Source of the DNA: Fibrobacter sp. UWR2
GTDB taxonomy: Bacteria > Fibrobacterota > Fibrobacteria > Fibrobacterales > Fibrobacteraceae
Direction: 5' to 3'
NCBI RefSeq assembly: GCF_002210285.1
Contig: NZ_MWQE01000008.1
Span: forward strand, 97,653-161,652
Length of the DNA: 64,000 nucleotides
The translations under genes and the position numbers were made by a program. Positions 20,363 through 28,104 of this stretch are shown here, piece by piece. Positions within the stretch are counted from its first letter, which is position 1. The number at the start of each line of letters is the position of its first letter. The notes beneath the pieces are model-generated. The model was not told the DNA's origin. It ran no database searches and worked only from the letters and a program-made list of their open reading frames with translations.

Positions 20363-22501
20363 CAGCTCGAAGGAACAATCAAGAACGTTACCTTTCACAG
20401 CCCGGACAGCGGATTCTCCGTATTCCGTGTGATTGTGAAAGACGAAAAAGCCCCCGTTGTCGTAACGGGGACTTTTCCCGATTTAAGGCAGGGAGAATCG
20501 CTCAAGATGGATGGCGATTGGGGGTACCACCCCAAGTACGGCCGTCAATTCAAGTGCACCTCGTTCACTGTTGCTGTAACCGAAAGCGAGAACATCGCCG
20601 AATATCTTTCCAGCGGTCTATTCAAGGGTATCGGCCCCAAGACGGCCGAGGCCATCGTGAAGGTTTTCGGCGAAGACACCGTCGACATCCTCGACAACCA
20701 TCCGGACATTTTCCGCAAAGCAAAGATCAAGGGCATCACCGCCAAGAAGGTCGAAGCCTTCCTCGCCGCATGGCAAATGAACCGCCACAGCAGGGAAACG
20801 ATGCTGTTCCTGTATGGCCACGGAATCGCGGGCAGTGTCGCCAGGAAACTCTGGAACCAGTTCGGGCAAGAGACTATCGCACGCATTACGGAAAACCCCT
20901 ACCTGCTCTGCGAAGAAATCTGGGGTATCGGCTTCTTGAAGGCCGACGAAATCGCGACGAAGGTAGGCATTGCCAAGGATAGCCCCAAGCGCCTGCAGTC
21001 CGCCCTCATGTACGTGCTGCAGGAATCCAGCTTTAACGAAGGCCACGTGTACCTCCCCAAGGACACCCTGCTCGAAAAGACCTTCCGGATCTTGCGCATC
21101 CCGATGGAAGACGACGATGCCGCCTACGGGCTTATCCGACAGTTCGACGACCTTTGCGAACACGAGCGCATCCGGCGTGTCGACGACGACTGCTTTTACC
21201 CGCCGATGTTCCGCGCCGAACAGAGCATTGCAGACAACATCCTGTACCGGCTGGCGGGCAACGCGCTCCCGACCGCGGGTTTCGAGCGTTCCCTCATGGA
21301 CTGGGAACACCAGCACAAGTTTGCCTTCGACCCCATACAAAGGAAGGCCATCGAGATGGCGCTCGCCTACCGCATTTCCATCATCACTGGCGGCCCCGGT
21401 ACCGGCAAGACGACCATATTGAAGGGCATCCTCCACCTCGCACAGAAGATGGACGAGAGCGTTTTCCTCGCCGCCCCCACGGGCCGTGCGGCAAAGCGCA
21501 TGAGCGACCTCTGCGGAATGCCTGCACGCACCATACACCGCATGCTCGAGATGGACCCCGCCACAAAGAAGTTCAACCGGAACGCCGAGAACAAGCTCCC
21601 CTGCGACTTGCTTATAATCGACGAATTCAGTATGGTCGACACCTGGCTTGCGGCCGCCCTCTTCGAGGCCATTCACGCAAAGACGCGCATCGTACTCGTG
21701 GGCGACTCAGACCAGCTACCAAGCGTAGGCCCCGGGAACGTGCTAAACGACCTCATCCGCTGCCCGCGGATTCCGACAACGCGCCTACAGCATATCTTTA
21801 GGCAAGCCGGCGGAAACGACATCGCCGACAAGGCTGCAAAGATCAACGCCGGAATCGTCCCCTCGCCCATCGAGGGTCCGAACTTCCACTTCATCCCGTT
21901 CGAGGATCCCGAAGAGGCGAAGAACATTCTGCGCGAACTGCTTACGACCGGAGTGCGAGCCAAACTCGACATCGACCAGAAAACCGACCTGCAGATCCTC
22001 ACCCCGATGCGCAAGGGCCCCCTCGGCATATTCGAACTCAACAGTTTCTTGCAGGAACTGCAGAACCCGGGCAAGGCACGCCACAGGATTATGGGGGTCG
22101 GCTGGAGCGACGGCGACAAGGTGATGCAGATAAAGAACAACTACGACAAGAACGTGTTCAACGGTGACGTCGGCATCATCTTCAAGGTCCACAAGGACGA
22201 CGAGAAGGTCACCGTATTCTACGACGACAAGACTGTCGAGTACGAGGGCGACGAACTGGAGCAGCTCACCCTCGCCTATGCCAGCACCATCCACAAGAGC
22301 CAGGGAAGCGAATACCCCGCCGTAATCGTCATCCTCGATTCTAGCCACTACATGATGCTCCAGAGGAACCTCATCTACACGGCGATTACCCGCGCCAAGG
22401 GCCACGTATGGGTACTTTCTGCCCCAGGGGCTTTCTCGACCGCGGTCCGCAACAACCGCAGCATACGCCGCTACACCCGCCTTACCGAGCGCCTAGGATA
22501 G
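20360..22501 (+). CDS. recD2: RecD2-type ATP-dependent 5'-3' DNA helicase
   Basis: The 713-aa protein fits the RecD2 layout: N-terminal OB-like domain (LEGTIKNVTFHSPDSGFSVF), helix-hairpin-helix region (LFKGIGPKTAEAIVKVFG), then SF1B helicase motifs. These are Walker A GGPGTGKTTIL, Walker B/motif II DEFSMVD, motif III GDSDQLPSVGPG, TIHKSQGSEYPAV and the final YTAITRAK. RecD2 acts in DNA repair without RecBC. The start is placed at CTG 20360 because an in-frame stop lies directly upstream, a good Shine-Dalgarno is correctly spaced and the conserved N-terminus begins there. Gene order cstA-recD2 with 13 bases between suggests one transcript. Confidence 0.93.
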   Translation: MQLEGTIKNVTFHSPDSGFSVFRVIVKDEKAPVVVTGTFPDLRQGESLKMDGDWGYHPKYGRQFKCTSFTVAVTESENIAEYLSSGLFKGIGPKTAEAIVKVFGEDTVDILDNHPDIFRKAKIKGITAKKVEAFLAAWQMNRHSRETMLFLYGHGIAGSVARKLWNQFGQETIARITENPYLLCEEIWGIGFLKADEIATKVGIAKDSPKRLQSALMYVLQESSFNEGHVYLPKDTLLEKTFRILRIPMEDDDAAYGLIRQFDDLCEHERIRRVDDDCFYPPMFRAEQSIADNILYRLAGNALPTAGFERSLMDWEHQHKFAFDPIQRKAIEMALAYRISIITGGPGTGKTTILKGILHLAQKMDESVFLAAPTGRAAKRMSDLCGMPARTIHRMLEMDPATKKFNRNAENKLPCDLLIIDEFSMVDTWLAAALFEAIHAKTRIVLVGDSDQLPSVGPGNVLNDLIRCPRIPTTRLQHIFRQAGGNDIADKAAKINAGIVPSPIEGPNFHFIPFEDPEEAKNILRELLTTGVRAKLDIDQKTDLQILTPMRKGPLGIFELNSFLQELQNPGKARHRIMGVGWSDGDKVMQIKNNYDKNVFNGDVGIIFKVHKDDEKVTVFYDDKTVEYEGDELEQLTLAYASTIHKSQGSEYPAVIVILDSSHYMMLQRNLIYTAITRAKGHVWVLSAPGAFSTAVRNNRSIRRYTRLTERLG

Positions 22502-22522
22502 CTATATGTGCAGGAGCGTTTC

Positions 22523-22588
22523 ATGAAAAAGGCAAAAAAGGGTAATTTAGGCAATATGTTTCCGAAATTTCGCAGTTTTTTCACTTAA
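22523..22588 (+). CDS. Possible 21-aa cationic microprotein (uncertain)
   Basis: ATG at 22523 has AGGAG at 22512 with ideal spacing, and opens a 22-codon frame ending in TAA: MKKAKKGNLGNMFPKFRSFF plus Thr. It is basic and lies 21 bases after recD2. No family is recognisable and such a short frame can occur by chance; the ribosome site is the only positive evidence. Confidence 0.25.
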   Translation: MKKAKKGNLGNMFPKFRSFFT

Positions 22589-22649
22589 ATCCTTTGCTTT
22601 TTGGCTTATTTTTGTTTATTTTCAAGAAAAACAGACTAGAGGTACTCTT

Positions 22650-23642
22650 ATGAACTTCAAAAAAATTCTTCTCGGTTCTGCCATCGCAGCCGCATCCTTC
22701 GGATTTTTCGCATGCGGCGATGAAGGTTCCAGTGATCCCGTAGTCGGTCCCGACGGAAAGGAACCGGCCGGTCCCAAGATTGATATTCCCAAGCAATCCG
22801 CACTTTCCCCGATTACCGTTAACGGTCTGAAGGTGACCGTGATGTCCGGTACCAACGGCATGCGTGGTTCCCTGGGCGGCGTCATCAAGATCGACCCGGA
22901 ATTCATGGACACCTCCGAGCCCTACACCGCCAATGTCGATGTCAAGATTGACAGCGTGTCTTTCGCCGTGGGTAGAGTCATCGACGGGAAGCCGTACCAG
23001 GAAAAGATCAACATCAACCTCGATGGTCAGGTGTTCCCGACCGACATGGTGTCGTTCTCCCAGAAATACATCGAGTTCTCTGAACTCAGCACCTGCGGCG
23101 AATTCCAGCTCTACATTTTTGCCTACTCCAGCAGCAAGGAAGAAGGTATCAAGACCTCGCTCTACACGACCGTCATCGATACGCTCAAGTTCACGCGCCC
23201 CGAAGCGGAATGCAAGACACCGGAGCCGATTGAGTCCTCCTCTTCTGCTGCCGCAGTCTGCACTCCGGTAACCGCAAACGAACTCGTGCTTTCCAACACC
23301 TCGGGTGGTGCCCTGACGGCCATCAACTTCGAAACCGGTGCTGCCGACAATCCGCACGTCACGCTTAAGTTCACGGGCGGAGATGCCTTCCTCGTTCCGG
23401 GTGCCGGCACGACCATTTACGAAGACAACAACCAGATTTCCGGCCTCCTGCCGACCAAGAGCCCTGTCTGCAAGGAAGACTTCTCGAGAAGCAGCATGCC
23501 TCTTGACGCCGATGAAGAACTGGTGAGCGGCCTCTGGCTTGATGTTGTCACCGCCGATGGCAAGATGTTCCCGCTCATGATCCAGAAGGTGATGAAGGAA
23601 GCCAACACCAAGGGCACTGTCAACATCGTCTACTACAAGTAA
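22650..23642 (+). CDS. Lipoprotein, unknown function, 330 aa
   Basis: A lipoprotein signal peptide ends in the lipobox GFFAC (Cys22), followed by GDEGSSDP. The first domain (residues ~50-185) is beta-rich (ITVNGLKVTVMSGTNGMRG ... VGRVIDGKPYQEKININLD). A short PIESSSSAAAV linker of the Fibrobacter Ser-rich type leads to a second beta-rich domain (~205-330). No catalytic motif is visible and I recognise no family. It has its own upstream AT-rich region and a strong terminator, so it is monocistronic. The Ser-rich linker suggests a modular surface lipoprotein. Confidence 0.85.
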   Translation: MNFKKILLGSAIAAASFGFFACGDEGSSDPVVGPDGKEPAGPKIDIPKQSALSPITVNGLKVTVMSGTNGMRGSLGGVIKIDPEFMDTSEPYTANVDVKIDSVSFAVGRVIDGKPYQEKININLDGQVFPTDMVSFSQKYIEFSELSTCGEFQLYIFAYSSSKEEGIKTSLYTTVIDTLKFTRPEAECKTPEPIESSSSAAAVCTPVTANELVLSNTSGGALTAINFETGAADNPHVTLKFTGGDAFLVPGAGTTIYEDNNQISGLLPTKSPVCKEDFSRSSMPLDADEELVSGLWLDVVTADGKMFPLMIQKVMKEANTKGTVNIVYYK

Positions 23643-23664
23643 TCGCTAGGCAAAACCTTTATCG

Positions 23665-23693
23665 AGCCCTCCCCCTGCGGGAGGGCTTTTTTG
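23665..23693 (+). terminator. Rho-independent terminator after the lipoprotein gene
   Basis: A 9-bp perfect stem AGCCCTCCC / GGGAGGGCT (23665-23673 and 23679-23687), loop CCTGC, then a T6 run. It ends the monocistronic lipoprotein transcript. Confidence 0.92.
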
Positions 23694-23742
23694 TGGAATA
23701 AAGCACTACTTTCTCATTTTTAAATTAAATTAGCCTAACTTT

Positions 23743-23758
23743 ATTAGATTAATCTAAT
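23743..23758. promoter_or_regulatory. 16-bp perfect palindrome upstream of gpmA
   Basis: ATTAGATTAATCTAAT reads identically on both strands, lies 60 bases before the gpmA ATG and is embedded in very AT-rich promoter-like sequence. It has the form of an operator for a dimeric regulator. Confidence 0.45.
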
Positions 23759-23818
23759 TTTAGCAAGGATTTTTTTCTATTATTGCTTTCATCAAAAACA
23801 ATAAATAGGAGAAACCTC

Positions 23819-24565
23819 ATGATTAAACTTGTACTAGTCCGCCACGGCGAAAGCGAATGGAACAAGAAGAACCTCTTTACCGGCTGGATGGATGTCGACC
23901 TGAGCGAAAAAGGTCACGAAGAAGCGACCGCTGCTGGCCAACTTTTAAAAGCCGAAGGCTACGATTTTGATTTGTGTTACACCTCGTACCTGAAGCGCGC
24001 CATCCATACGCTGAACCACATGCTCGACGAGATGGATAGAGCATGGCTCCCCGTCGTAAAGAGTTGGAAACTGAACGAGCGCCACTACGGAGACCTGCAG
24101 GGCAAGAACAAGTCCGAAGCCGCCGAGAAGTTCGGTGAAGAGCAGGTAAAGATTTGGCGTCGTTCCTTCGATATCAAACCGCCCGTACTCGCCGATGACG
24201 ATGAGCGCAGCGCAAAGAAACAGGCCATGTACCGCGATGTAGACGAATCATTCCTCCCGCAGAACGAAAGCCTTGAAACGACAATTGCCCGCGTAATCCC
24301 CTACTACCTCGAAGAAATCAAGCCGCAAATGAAAGCCGGCAAGCGTGTCGTGATTGCCGCCCACGGCAACTCCCTTCGCGCCCTAGTGATGTACCTCGAC
24401 AAGATGAGCAAGGAAGAAGTTCTCGGCCTGAACATCCCGACCGCAACCCCGCTCGTCTACGAGTTCGATGACAATCTGAACCCGGTTAAGCACTACTACC
24501 TAGGAGACCAGGAAGCCCTCAAGGCCAAAATGGAAGCCGTAGCCAACCAGGGCAAGAAAAAGTAG
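23819..24565 (+). CDS. gpmA: 2,3-bisphosphoglycerate-dependent phosphoglycerate mutase
   Basis: The start is ATG at 23819 with AGGAG at 23807; an open upstream extension (TTG 23783) lacks conserved residues. The 248-aa protein has the histidine phosphatase signature [10 protein letters not shown] with phospho-acceptor His9, then [15 protein letters not shown], the [12 protein letters not shown] segment and the second catalytic His in [10 protein letters not shown]. Length equals E. coli GpmA. It interconverts 3- and 2-phosphoglycerate in glycolysis. Unusually, the unrelated cofactor-independent mutase is encoded immediately downstream. A 16-bp palindrome upstream may be its operator. Confidence 0.96.
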   Translation: MIKLVLVRHGESEWNKKNLFTGWMDVDLSEKGHEEATAAGQLLKAEGYDFDLCYTSYLKRAIHTLNHMLDEMDRAWLPVVKSWKLNERHYGDLQGKNKSEAAEKFGEEQVKIWRRSFDIKPPVLADDDERSAKKQAMYRDVDESFLPQNESLETTIARVIPYYLEEIKPQMKAGKRVVIAAHGNSLRALVMYLDKMSKEEVLGLNIPTATPLVYEFDDNLNPVKHYYLGDQEALKAKMEAVANQGKKK

Positions 24566-24576
24566 CGCACCATACT

Positions 24577-24683
24577 GTTGTGTCTTCAGAAAATTCGGAG
24601 CCGATGGCCCCGATGTTTTCTAAATTTGTGCTCGGATTTTAATTCAACTGGCTAGGCTCAGGCCGAGCTCAAGGAGACACAAC
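24577..24683 (+). promoter_or_regulatory. gpmA-gpmI intergenic: terminator-like hairpin and long-range pairing at the gpmI ribosome site
   Basis: AGAAAA ... TTTTCT arms (24588-24621) enclose a TCGGAGCC / GGCCCCGA stem with one mismatch, then AAATTT: a weak terminator-like hairpin after gpmA. Separately, GTTGTGTCT (24577-24585) is exactly complementary to AGACACAAC (24675-24683), which directly abuts the gpmI ATG and overlaps its AAGGAG. Pairing would hide the ribosome site; whether it happens is unknown. Confidence 0.4.
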
Positions 24684-26318
24684 ATGCTCAAGAAGCTTTC
24701 CAATTTCCCCGGCATCAAGGGACCGGTCGTCACCATCGTGATGGACGGTTTTGGCATCACCGATAAGGTCGAAGGCAACGCCATCAAGGCTGCCCGCACC
24801 CCGACACTTGACAACCTCTTCAAGATGTACCCGAACGTGCTCCTGAAGGCTCACGGCCGCGCCGTGGGTATGCCGACCAACGAAGACATGGGTAACTCCG
24901 AAGTGGGTCACAACGCCATCGGTGCCGGCCAGGTGTACAACCAGGGTGCCGCCCTCGTGCAGGATTCCATCGTCTCCGGCGAAATCTTCGGCCGCGACGC
25001 CTGGAAGGAAATTGCCGAGAACGTTCGCGCCAAGAACACCGTGCTCCACTTCATCGGCCTCTTCAGCGACGGTAACGTCCACTCCAACATCAGCCACCTC
25101 AAGGCCATGGTCGCCCAGGCCAAGAAGGAAGGCCTCAAGAAGGTCCGCGTGCACATCCTCCTCGACGGTCGTGACGTGCCGGAAACTTCCGCTCTCGATT
25201 ACGTCGGCCCGTTCGAAAAGTTCCTCGACGAACTCCGCAGCCCGGAATTCGACGTTTGCATCGCTAGCGGCGGTGGCCGTATGCAGATCACCATGGACCG
25301 TTACAACGCTAACTGGAAGATGGTGGAACTCGGCTGGAAGACCCACGTGCTCGGCGAAGGCCGCTACTTCGACAACGCCACCCAGGCTATCGAAACGCTC
25401 CGTGGCGAAACCAAGGCTATTGACCAAGACCTCCCGCCGTTCGTGATTGCGAAGGACGGTCAGCCGGTCGGTACCATCAACGATGGCGACTCCGTAGTGT
25501 TCTTCAACTTCCGTGGCGACCGCGCTATCGAAATCACCCGTGCCTTCGAAGAAGAATCCTTCAACGAATTTGACCGAGTGCGCTTCCCGAAGGTCTGCTA
25601 CGCCGGCATGCTCCAGTACGACGGCGACCTCAAGCTCCCGAACCGCTTCTTGGTGCCGCCTCCGGCCATCAAGGAAACCAGCGGTGAATGGCTTGCCGAA
25701 ACGGGCGTGAAGCAGTTCGCTTGCTCCGAAACGCAGAAGTACGGCCACGTGACCTACTTCTGGAATGGTAACCGTTCCAGCAAGTTCGACGGCGAAACCT
25801 ACCTCGAAATTGAATCTGACGTTGTTCCGTTCGAACAGCGCCCGTGGATGAAGGCCGCCGAAATCACCGACGCCATGATCGAAGCCTTGAAGAGCGGCAA
25901 GTACCAGACGCTCCGCTGCAACTTCCCGAACGGCGACATGGTGGGCCACACTGGTAGCTTCCGCGCCGCTACGATGGCTATCGAAGCTGTGGACATCGGC
26001 CTCGCCCGCTTGCTCCCGGTAATCGACGCCCTCGGTGGTGTCGCCATCATCACGGCTGACCACGGTAACGCCGACGAAATGTACGAAATCGACAAGAAGA
26101 CCGGCATGCCGAAGGTCAACAAGGACGGTACCTTCAAGGCCAAGACGAGCCACACGCTCAACAAGGTTCCTTGCATCCTTTACGATAACGTAACGGGTGG
26201 CAAGCTCGGTCTCAAGGAAGGCGACTGGGGTCTTTCCAACATCGCTGCTACGACGGCCAACCTCCTCGGCCTCGAAAAGCACGAAGCTTGGGATGATTCC
26301 ATGCTCATCATCAAGTAA
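24684..26318 (+). CDS. gpmI: 2,3-bisphosphoglycerate-independent phosphoglycerate mutase
   Basis: This 544-aa alkaline-phosphatase-superfamily enzyme has the metal ligand Asp in VMDGFGI, the phosphorylated Ser in MGNSEVGHNAIGAG, DGRDVPETSA, NFRGDRAIEITRAFE, PNGDMVGHTG and ADHGNADEM, all expected for iPGM with two Mn ions. It performs the same reaction as the adjacent gpmA product with a different fold. Codon choice is strongly biased (AAG, GGT, CTC), as in highly expressed genes. The start has AAGGAG at 24671. Having both isozymes in tandem suggests backup or condition-specific use. Confidence 0.96.
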   Translation: MLKKLSNFPGIKGPVVTIVMDGFGITDKVEGNAIKAARTPTLDNLFKMYPNVLLKAHGRAVGMPTNEDMGNSEVGHNAIGAGQVYNQGAALVQDSIVSGEIFGRDAWKEIAENVRAKNTVLHFIGLFSDGNVHSNISHLKAMVAQAKKEGLKKVRVHILLDGRDVPETSALDYVGPFEKFLDELRSPEFDVCIASGGGRMQITMDRYNANWKMVELGWKTHVLGEGRYFDNATQAIETLRGETKAIDQDLPPFVIAKDGQPVGTINDGDSVVFFNFRGDRAIEITRAFEEESFNEFDRVRFPKVCYAGMLQYDGDLKLPNRFLVPPPAIKETSGEWLAETGVKQFACSETQKYGHVTYFWNGNRSSKFDGETYLEIESDVVPFEQRPWMKAAEITDAMIEALKSGKYQTLRCNFPNGDMVGHTGSFRAATMAIEAVDIGLARLLPVIDALGGVAIITADHGNADEMYEIDKKTGMPKVNKDGTFKAKTSHTLNKVPCILYDNVTGGKLGLKEGDWGLSNIAATTANLLGLEKHEAWDDSMLIIK

Positions 26319-26328
26319 CCCGAATGTC

Positions 26329-26399
26329 ATCCCCGCTATACGATACTTGGCAACTTGTTGCCTCAGTAGAGTTATCCTCTTTGGGGAGAAGGCGGGGAT
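26329..26399. repeat. REP-like palindrome, GTCATYCCCG family, copy 1
   Basis: ATCCCCGC (26329-26336), preceded by GTC, pairs perfectly with GCGGGGAT (26392-26399) around a 55-base interior. The core GTCATYCCCG recurs at 34848 (other strand) and 44196. Confidence 0.5.
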
Positions 26400-26413
26400 C
26401 TTTCTTTCAAGAA

Positions 26414-26445
26414 TAAAAAAAGCGCTCCCGAAGGAGCGCTTTTTA
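26414..26445. terminator. Bidirectional terminator between gpmI and the convergent lipoprotein gene
   Basis: An 8-bp perfect stem AGCGCTCC / GGAGCGCT with tetraloop CGAA is flanked by an A run on the left and a T run on the right, so it can end transcription from both sides. Confidence 0.9.
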
Positions 26446-26461
26446 AATCTAATTCAGGCGA

Positions 26462-27436
26462 TTAGTTGCAGCCACCGTACGGTCCAACCTTGGTAACGGC
26501 AAACGTACCGCTGACACCGTCAGCCCCCGTTATCTTGAACTTGAGCGAAGAAAGCTGCTTTGCGGCAACAGTTCCTGATATCTTCGTCGCTCCTGTATAC
26601 CATGACGGCTGTTCAAATTCACCCCAAGCGATATCCACGACATTCAATGTCGTCGACTTTGCCAGTTCAAATGCCGGATTCGCATTTTGAATCGATTTTT
26701 CGACAGCATTGGTTAGACCAAGTTCAATCGACATCTTAACAGTCGCTTTGTATTCAACGCAAATACCACCCAACTTGGAAGCATCGCCCTCATACGAGTT
26801 GTTTTTTCCAAAGCCGAAAGCAAAGCCGACATATCCGTCGTAGCCAAGGTTTTCGGAACCACCAAGCGAGAAGCTACCACAAACGCCACCGCAAGCCTCG
26901 ACCACAGGAGTCATGTCACCCTTGGCATCCGGTTCAACCTGCCAATCTATGGAGGATTCACCACCATTTTCATTATCATCGTACTTGTACCACCAGCCAC
27001 CGTCGTTGTTTCCAACCGGCACATGCGACTTGCCGAGGGAGCCATCCCACAGTTCAAGCTTGATGGTGCCGTCGTCCACGACAACCGAACTGGAACTCTT
27101 CGGCGGGACCGTAGAGCTGGACACAGGCAATGCAGCAGAACTGCTGGACGGAGTCAGCTCGCTAGAAGAGCTGGGAATCAGCAGGGAACTGCTGGACAGG
27201 AGCGGCAGAGTCTCGCTGCTAACCGGAACGGCGTCAGATGAGGACTGGACCAGGCTTGCCTGGGCAATCGAATCAAGCACATGCTGACGAATGGAATCCG
27301 CATTCAGCGGGGTGTCCTGCGGGTTCTGGGCCTGAGGCTGGTCTCCTCCGACCGGAGGTGCCGTCACACCTGTTTCGCCAGATTCATTACAGGCAACCAA
27401 AGTGCAGATTGCCAAAAGACCGAGTAATTTTTTCAT
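26462..27436 (-). CDS. Lipoprotein with Ser-rich linkers and C-terminal CBM-like beta-sandwich domain
   Basis: The start is the ATG at 27436 behind AGGAGA; the frame stays open 19 codons further upstream, but the lipoprotein signal MKKLLGLLAICTLVAC (Cys16) begins here. A long Ser-rich linker (residues ~70-130, runs such as PSSSSELTPSSSSA) leads to a C-terminal domain of ~180 residues: LELWDGSLGK ... GGWWYKYDDNENGGESSIDW ... YVGFAFGFGKN ... KISGTVAAKQLSSLKFKITGADGVSGTFAVTKVGPYG. The pattern resembles a jelly-roll carbohydrate-binding module (CBM11/CBM30-like) and suggests a polysaccharide-binding surface protein. No catalytic residues are evident and the CBM assignment is inference. Confidence 0.82.
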   Translation of the reverse strand: MKKLLGLLAICTLVACNESGETGVTAPPVGGDQPQAQNPQDTPLNADSIRQHVLDSIAQASLVQSSSDAVPVSSETLPLLSSSSLLIPSSSSELTPSSSSAALPVSSSTVPPKSSSSVVVDDGTIKLELWDGSLGKSHVPVGNNDGGWWYKYDDNENGGESSIDWQVEPDAKGDMTPVVEACGGVCGSFSLGGSENLGYDGYVGFAFGFGKNNSYEGDASKLGGICVEYKATVKMSIELGLTNAVEKSIQNANPAFELAKSTTLNVVDIAWGEFEQPSWYTGATKISGTVAAKQLSSLKFKITGADGVSGTFAVTKVGPYGGCN

Positions 27437-27535
27437 TTTGTCTCCTCGTGATATTTTCCTAATTATGGTATATATATATTTTTTTACCTGCAAAAGCCAA
27501 TGAAAAACAAATTTTGACAGTCAAAATCACGGAAA

Positions 27536-27673
27536 ATGCAAAAGAACGCACGAAAAAAGATTATGACAGTTGCCGCCCTCATCCTGATTGTAGCGGTGTA
27601 GAAGAACAAGGACGCCGACTTTATCTATTTTGACGGAATGATTGGCCGCGTAAACGGCACAGAAGTAAAATAG
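27536..27673 (+). pseudogene. Small interrupted reading frame (in-frame TAG)
   Basis: ATG at 27536 encodes MQKNARKKIMTVAALILIVA V, a basic start plus one membrane segment, then TAG (27599). The same frame continues without a break as KNKDADFIYFDGMIGRVNGT EVK to a second TAG (27671). The continuity and protein-like composition on both sides of the stop suggest a 45-codon gene broken by one stop. There is no clear ribosome site and no family recognised, so chance cannot be excluded. Confidence 0.3.
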
Positions 27674-27708
27674 AAAATTCAAAAATTTCCCACGGTAGCA
27701 CATTTTTA

Positions 27709-27731
27709 AGAATGTCAAGTTCTGACATTCT
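27709..27731. promoter_or_regulatory. Operator-like inverted repeat upstream of the CopG-type gene
   Basis: AGAATGTCA (27709-27717) and TGACATTCT (27723-27731) are perfect inverted half-sites with a 5-base spacer, 59 bases before the start codon. Ribbon-helix-helix antitoxins commonly bind such sites in their own promoters. Confidence 0.55.
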
Positions 27732-27789
27732 CTTTATGTATATTTGCGTATGACAGCATAAAAGCCATCATCAAACACGAGGAAAATCT

Positions 27790-28089
27790 ATGGAATTCAA
27801 GGTAATGGAAAAGCCCGACATGACGGAAGAAGAACTCCGTTATTTTAACGAGCACGATTTTTCAGAAGATTTCAAAGAAGCCCTCGCCAATGGAACCGCA
27901 ATCGTCAGCAACGGCCCCTGGGAAGAAACCGTAAAGGAAATCAAGGCGCGCAAGGCCCGCGAAGCAACGAAGATGGCATCTTTCCGTTTGCCAGTTTGGG
28001 TTATCGAAGGACTCAAGCGCAACGCGGCAAAAGGCGGCGTCAAGTACAGTGAATATGCCATCGAGGTCTTGTCAAAGGCCGCGGTATAA
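27790..28089 (+). CDS. CopG-type (ribbon-helix-helix) antitoxin-like protein
   Basis: The 99-aa protein begins MEFKVMEKPDMTEEELRYFNEHDF, resembling the F-x-x-x-D segment at the start of CopG/BrnA-type antitoxins. It ends with a ribbon-helix-helix-like pattern, ASFRLPVWVIEGLKRNAAKG followed by GVKYSEYAIEVLSKA. RHH antitoxins bind DNA as dimers, repress their operon and neutralise a partner toxin. No toxin (BrnT or RelE-like) is encoded next to it: the next gene is the NAD(P)HX repair enzyme 15 bases on, and upstream only a broken frame is present. It may be an orphan antitoxin or a plain transcription regulator. A palindromic operator candidate lies upstream. Confidence 0.75.
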   Translation: MEFKVMEKPDMTEEELRYFNEHDFSEDFKEALANGTAIVSNGPWEETVKEIKARKAREATKMASFRLPVWVIEGLKRNAAKGGVKYSEYAIEVLSKAAV

Positions 28090-28104
28090 ATATATATTCA
28101 ATGT

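Larger units (their letters stand above)
27437..27789. other. 353-bp region between divergent lipoprotein and antitoxin genes
   Basis: It holds the minus-strand promoter region of the lipoprotein (an AT-rich TATATATATA stretch near 27471), a short palindrome ATTTTGA-CAG-TCAAAAT (27511-27527), an interrupted small frame (27536-27673) and the operator-like palindrome of the CopG-type gene (27709-27731). No other gene is visible. Confidence 0.6.

Noticed and set aside
24669..26330. Very long open frame on the minus strand opposite gpmI
   Set aside because: It mirrors the gpmI codon bias (GC-rich third positions) and encodes a low-complexity Val/His/Glu-rich product without any family motif, while gpmI on the plus strand has every catalytic residue.
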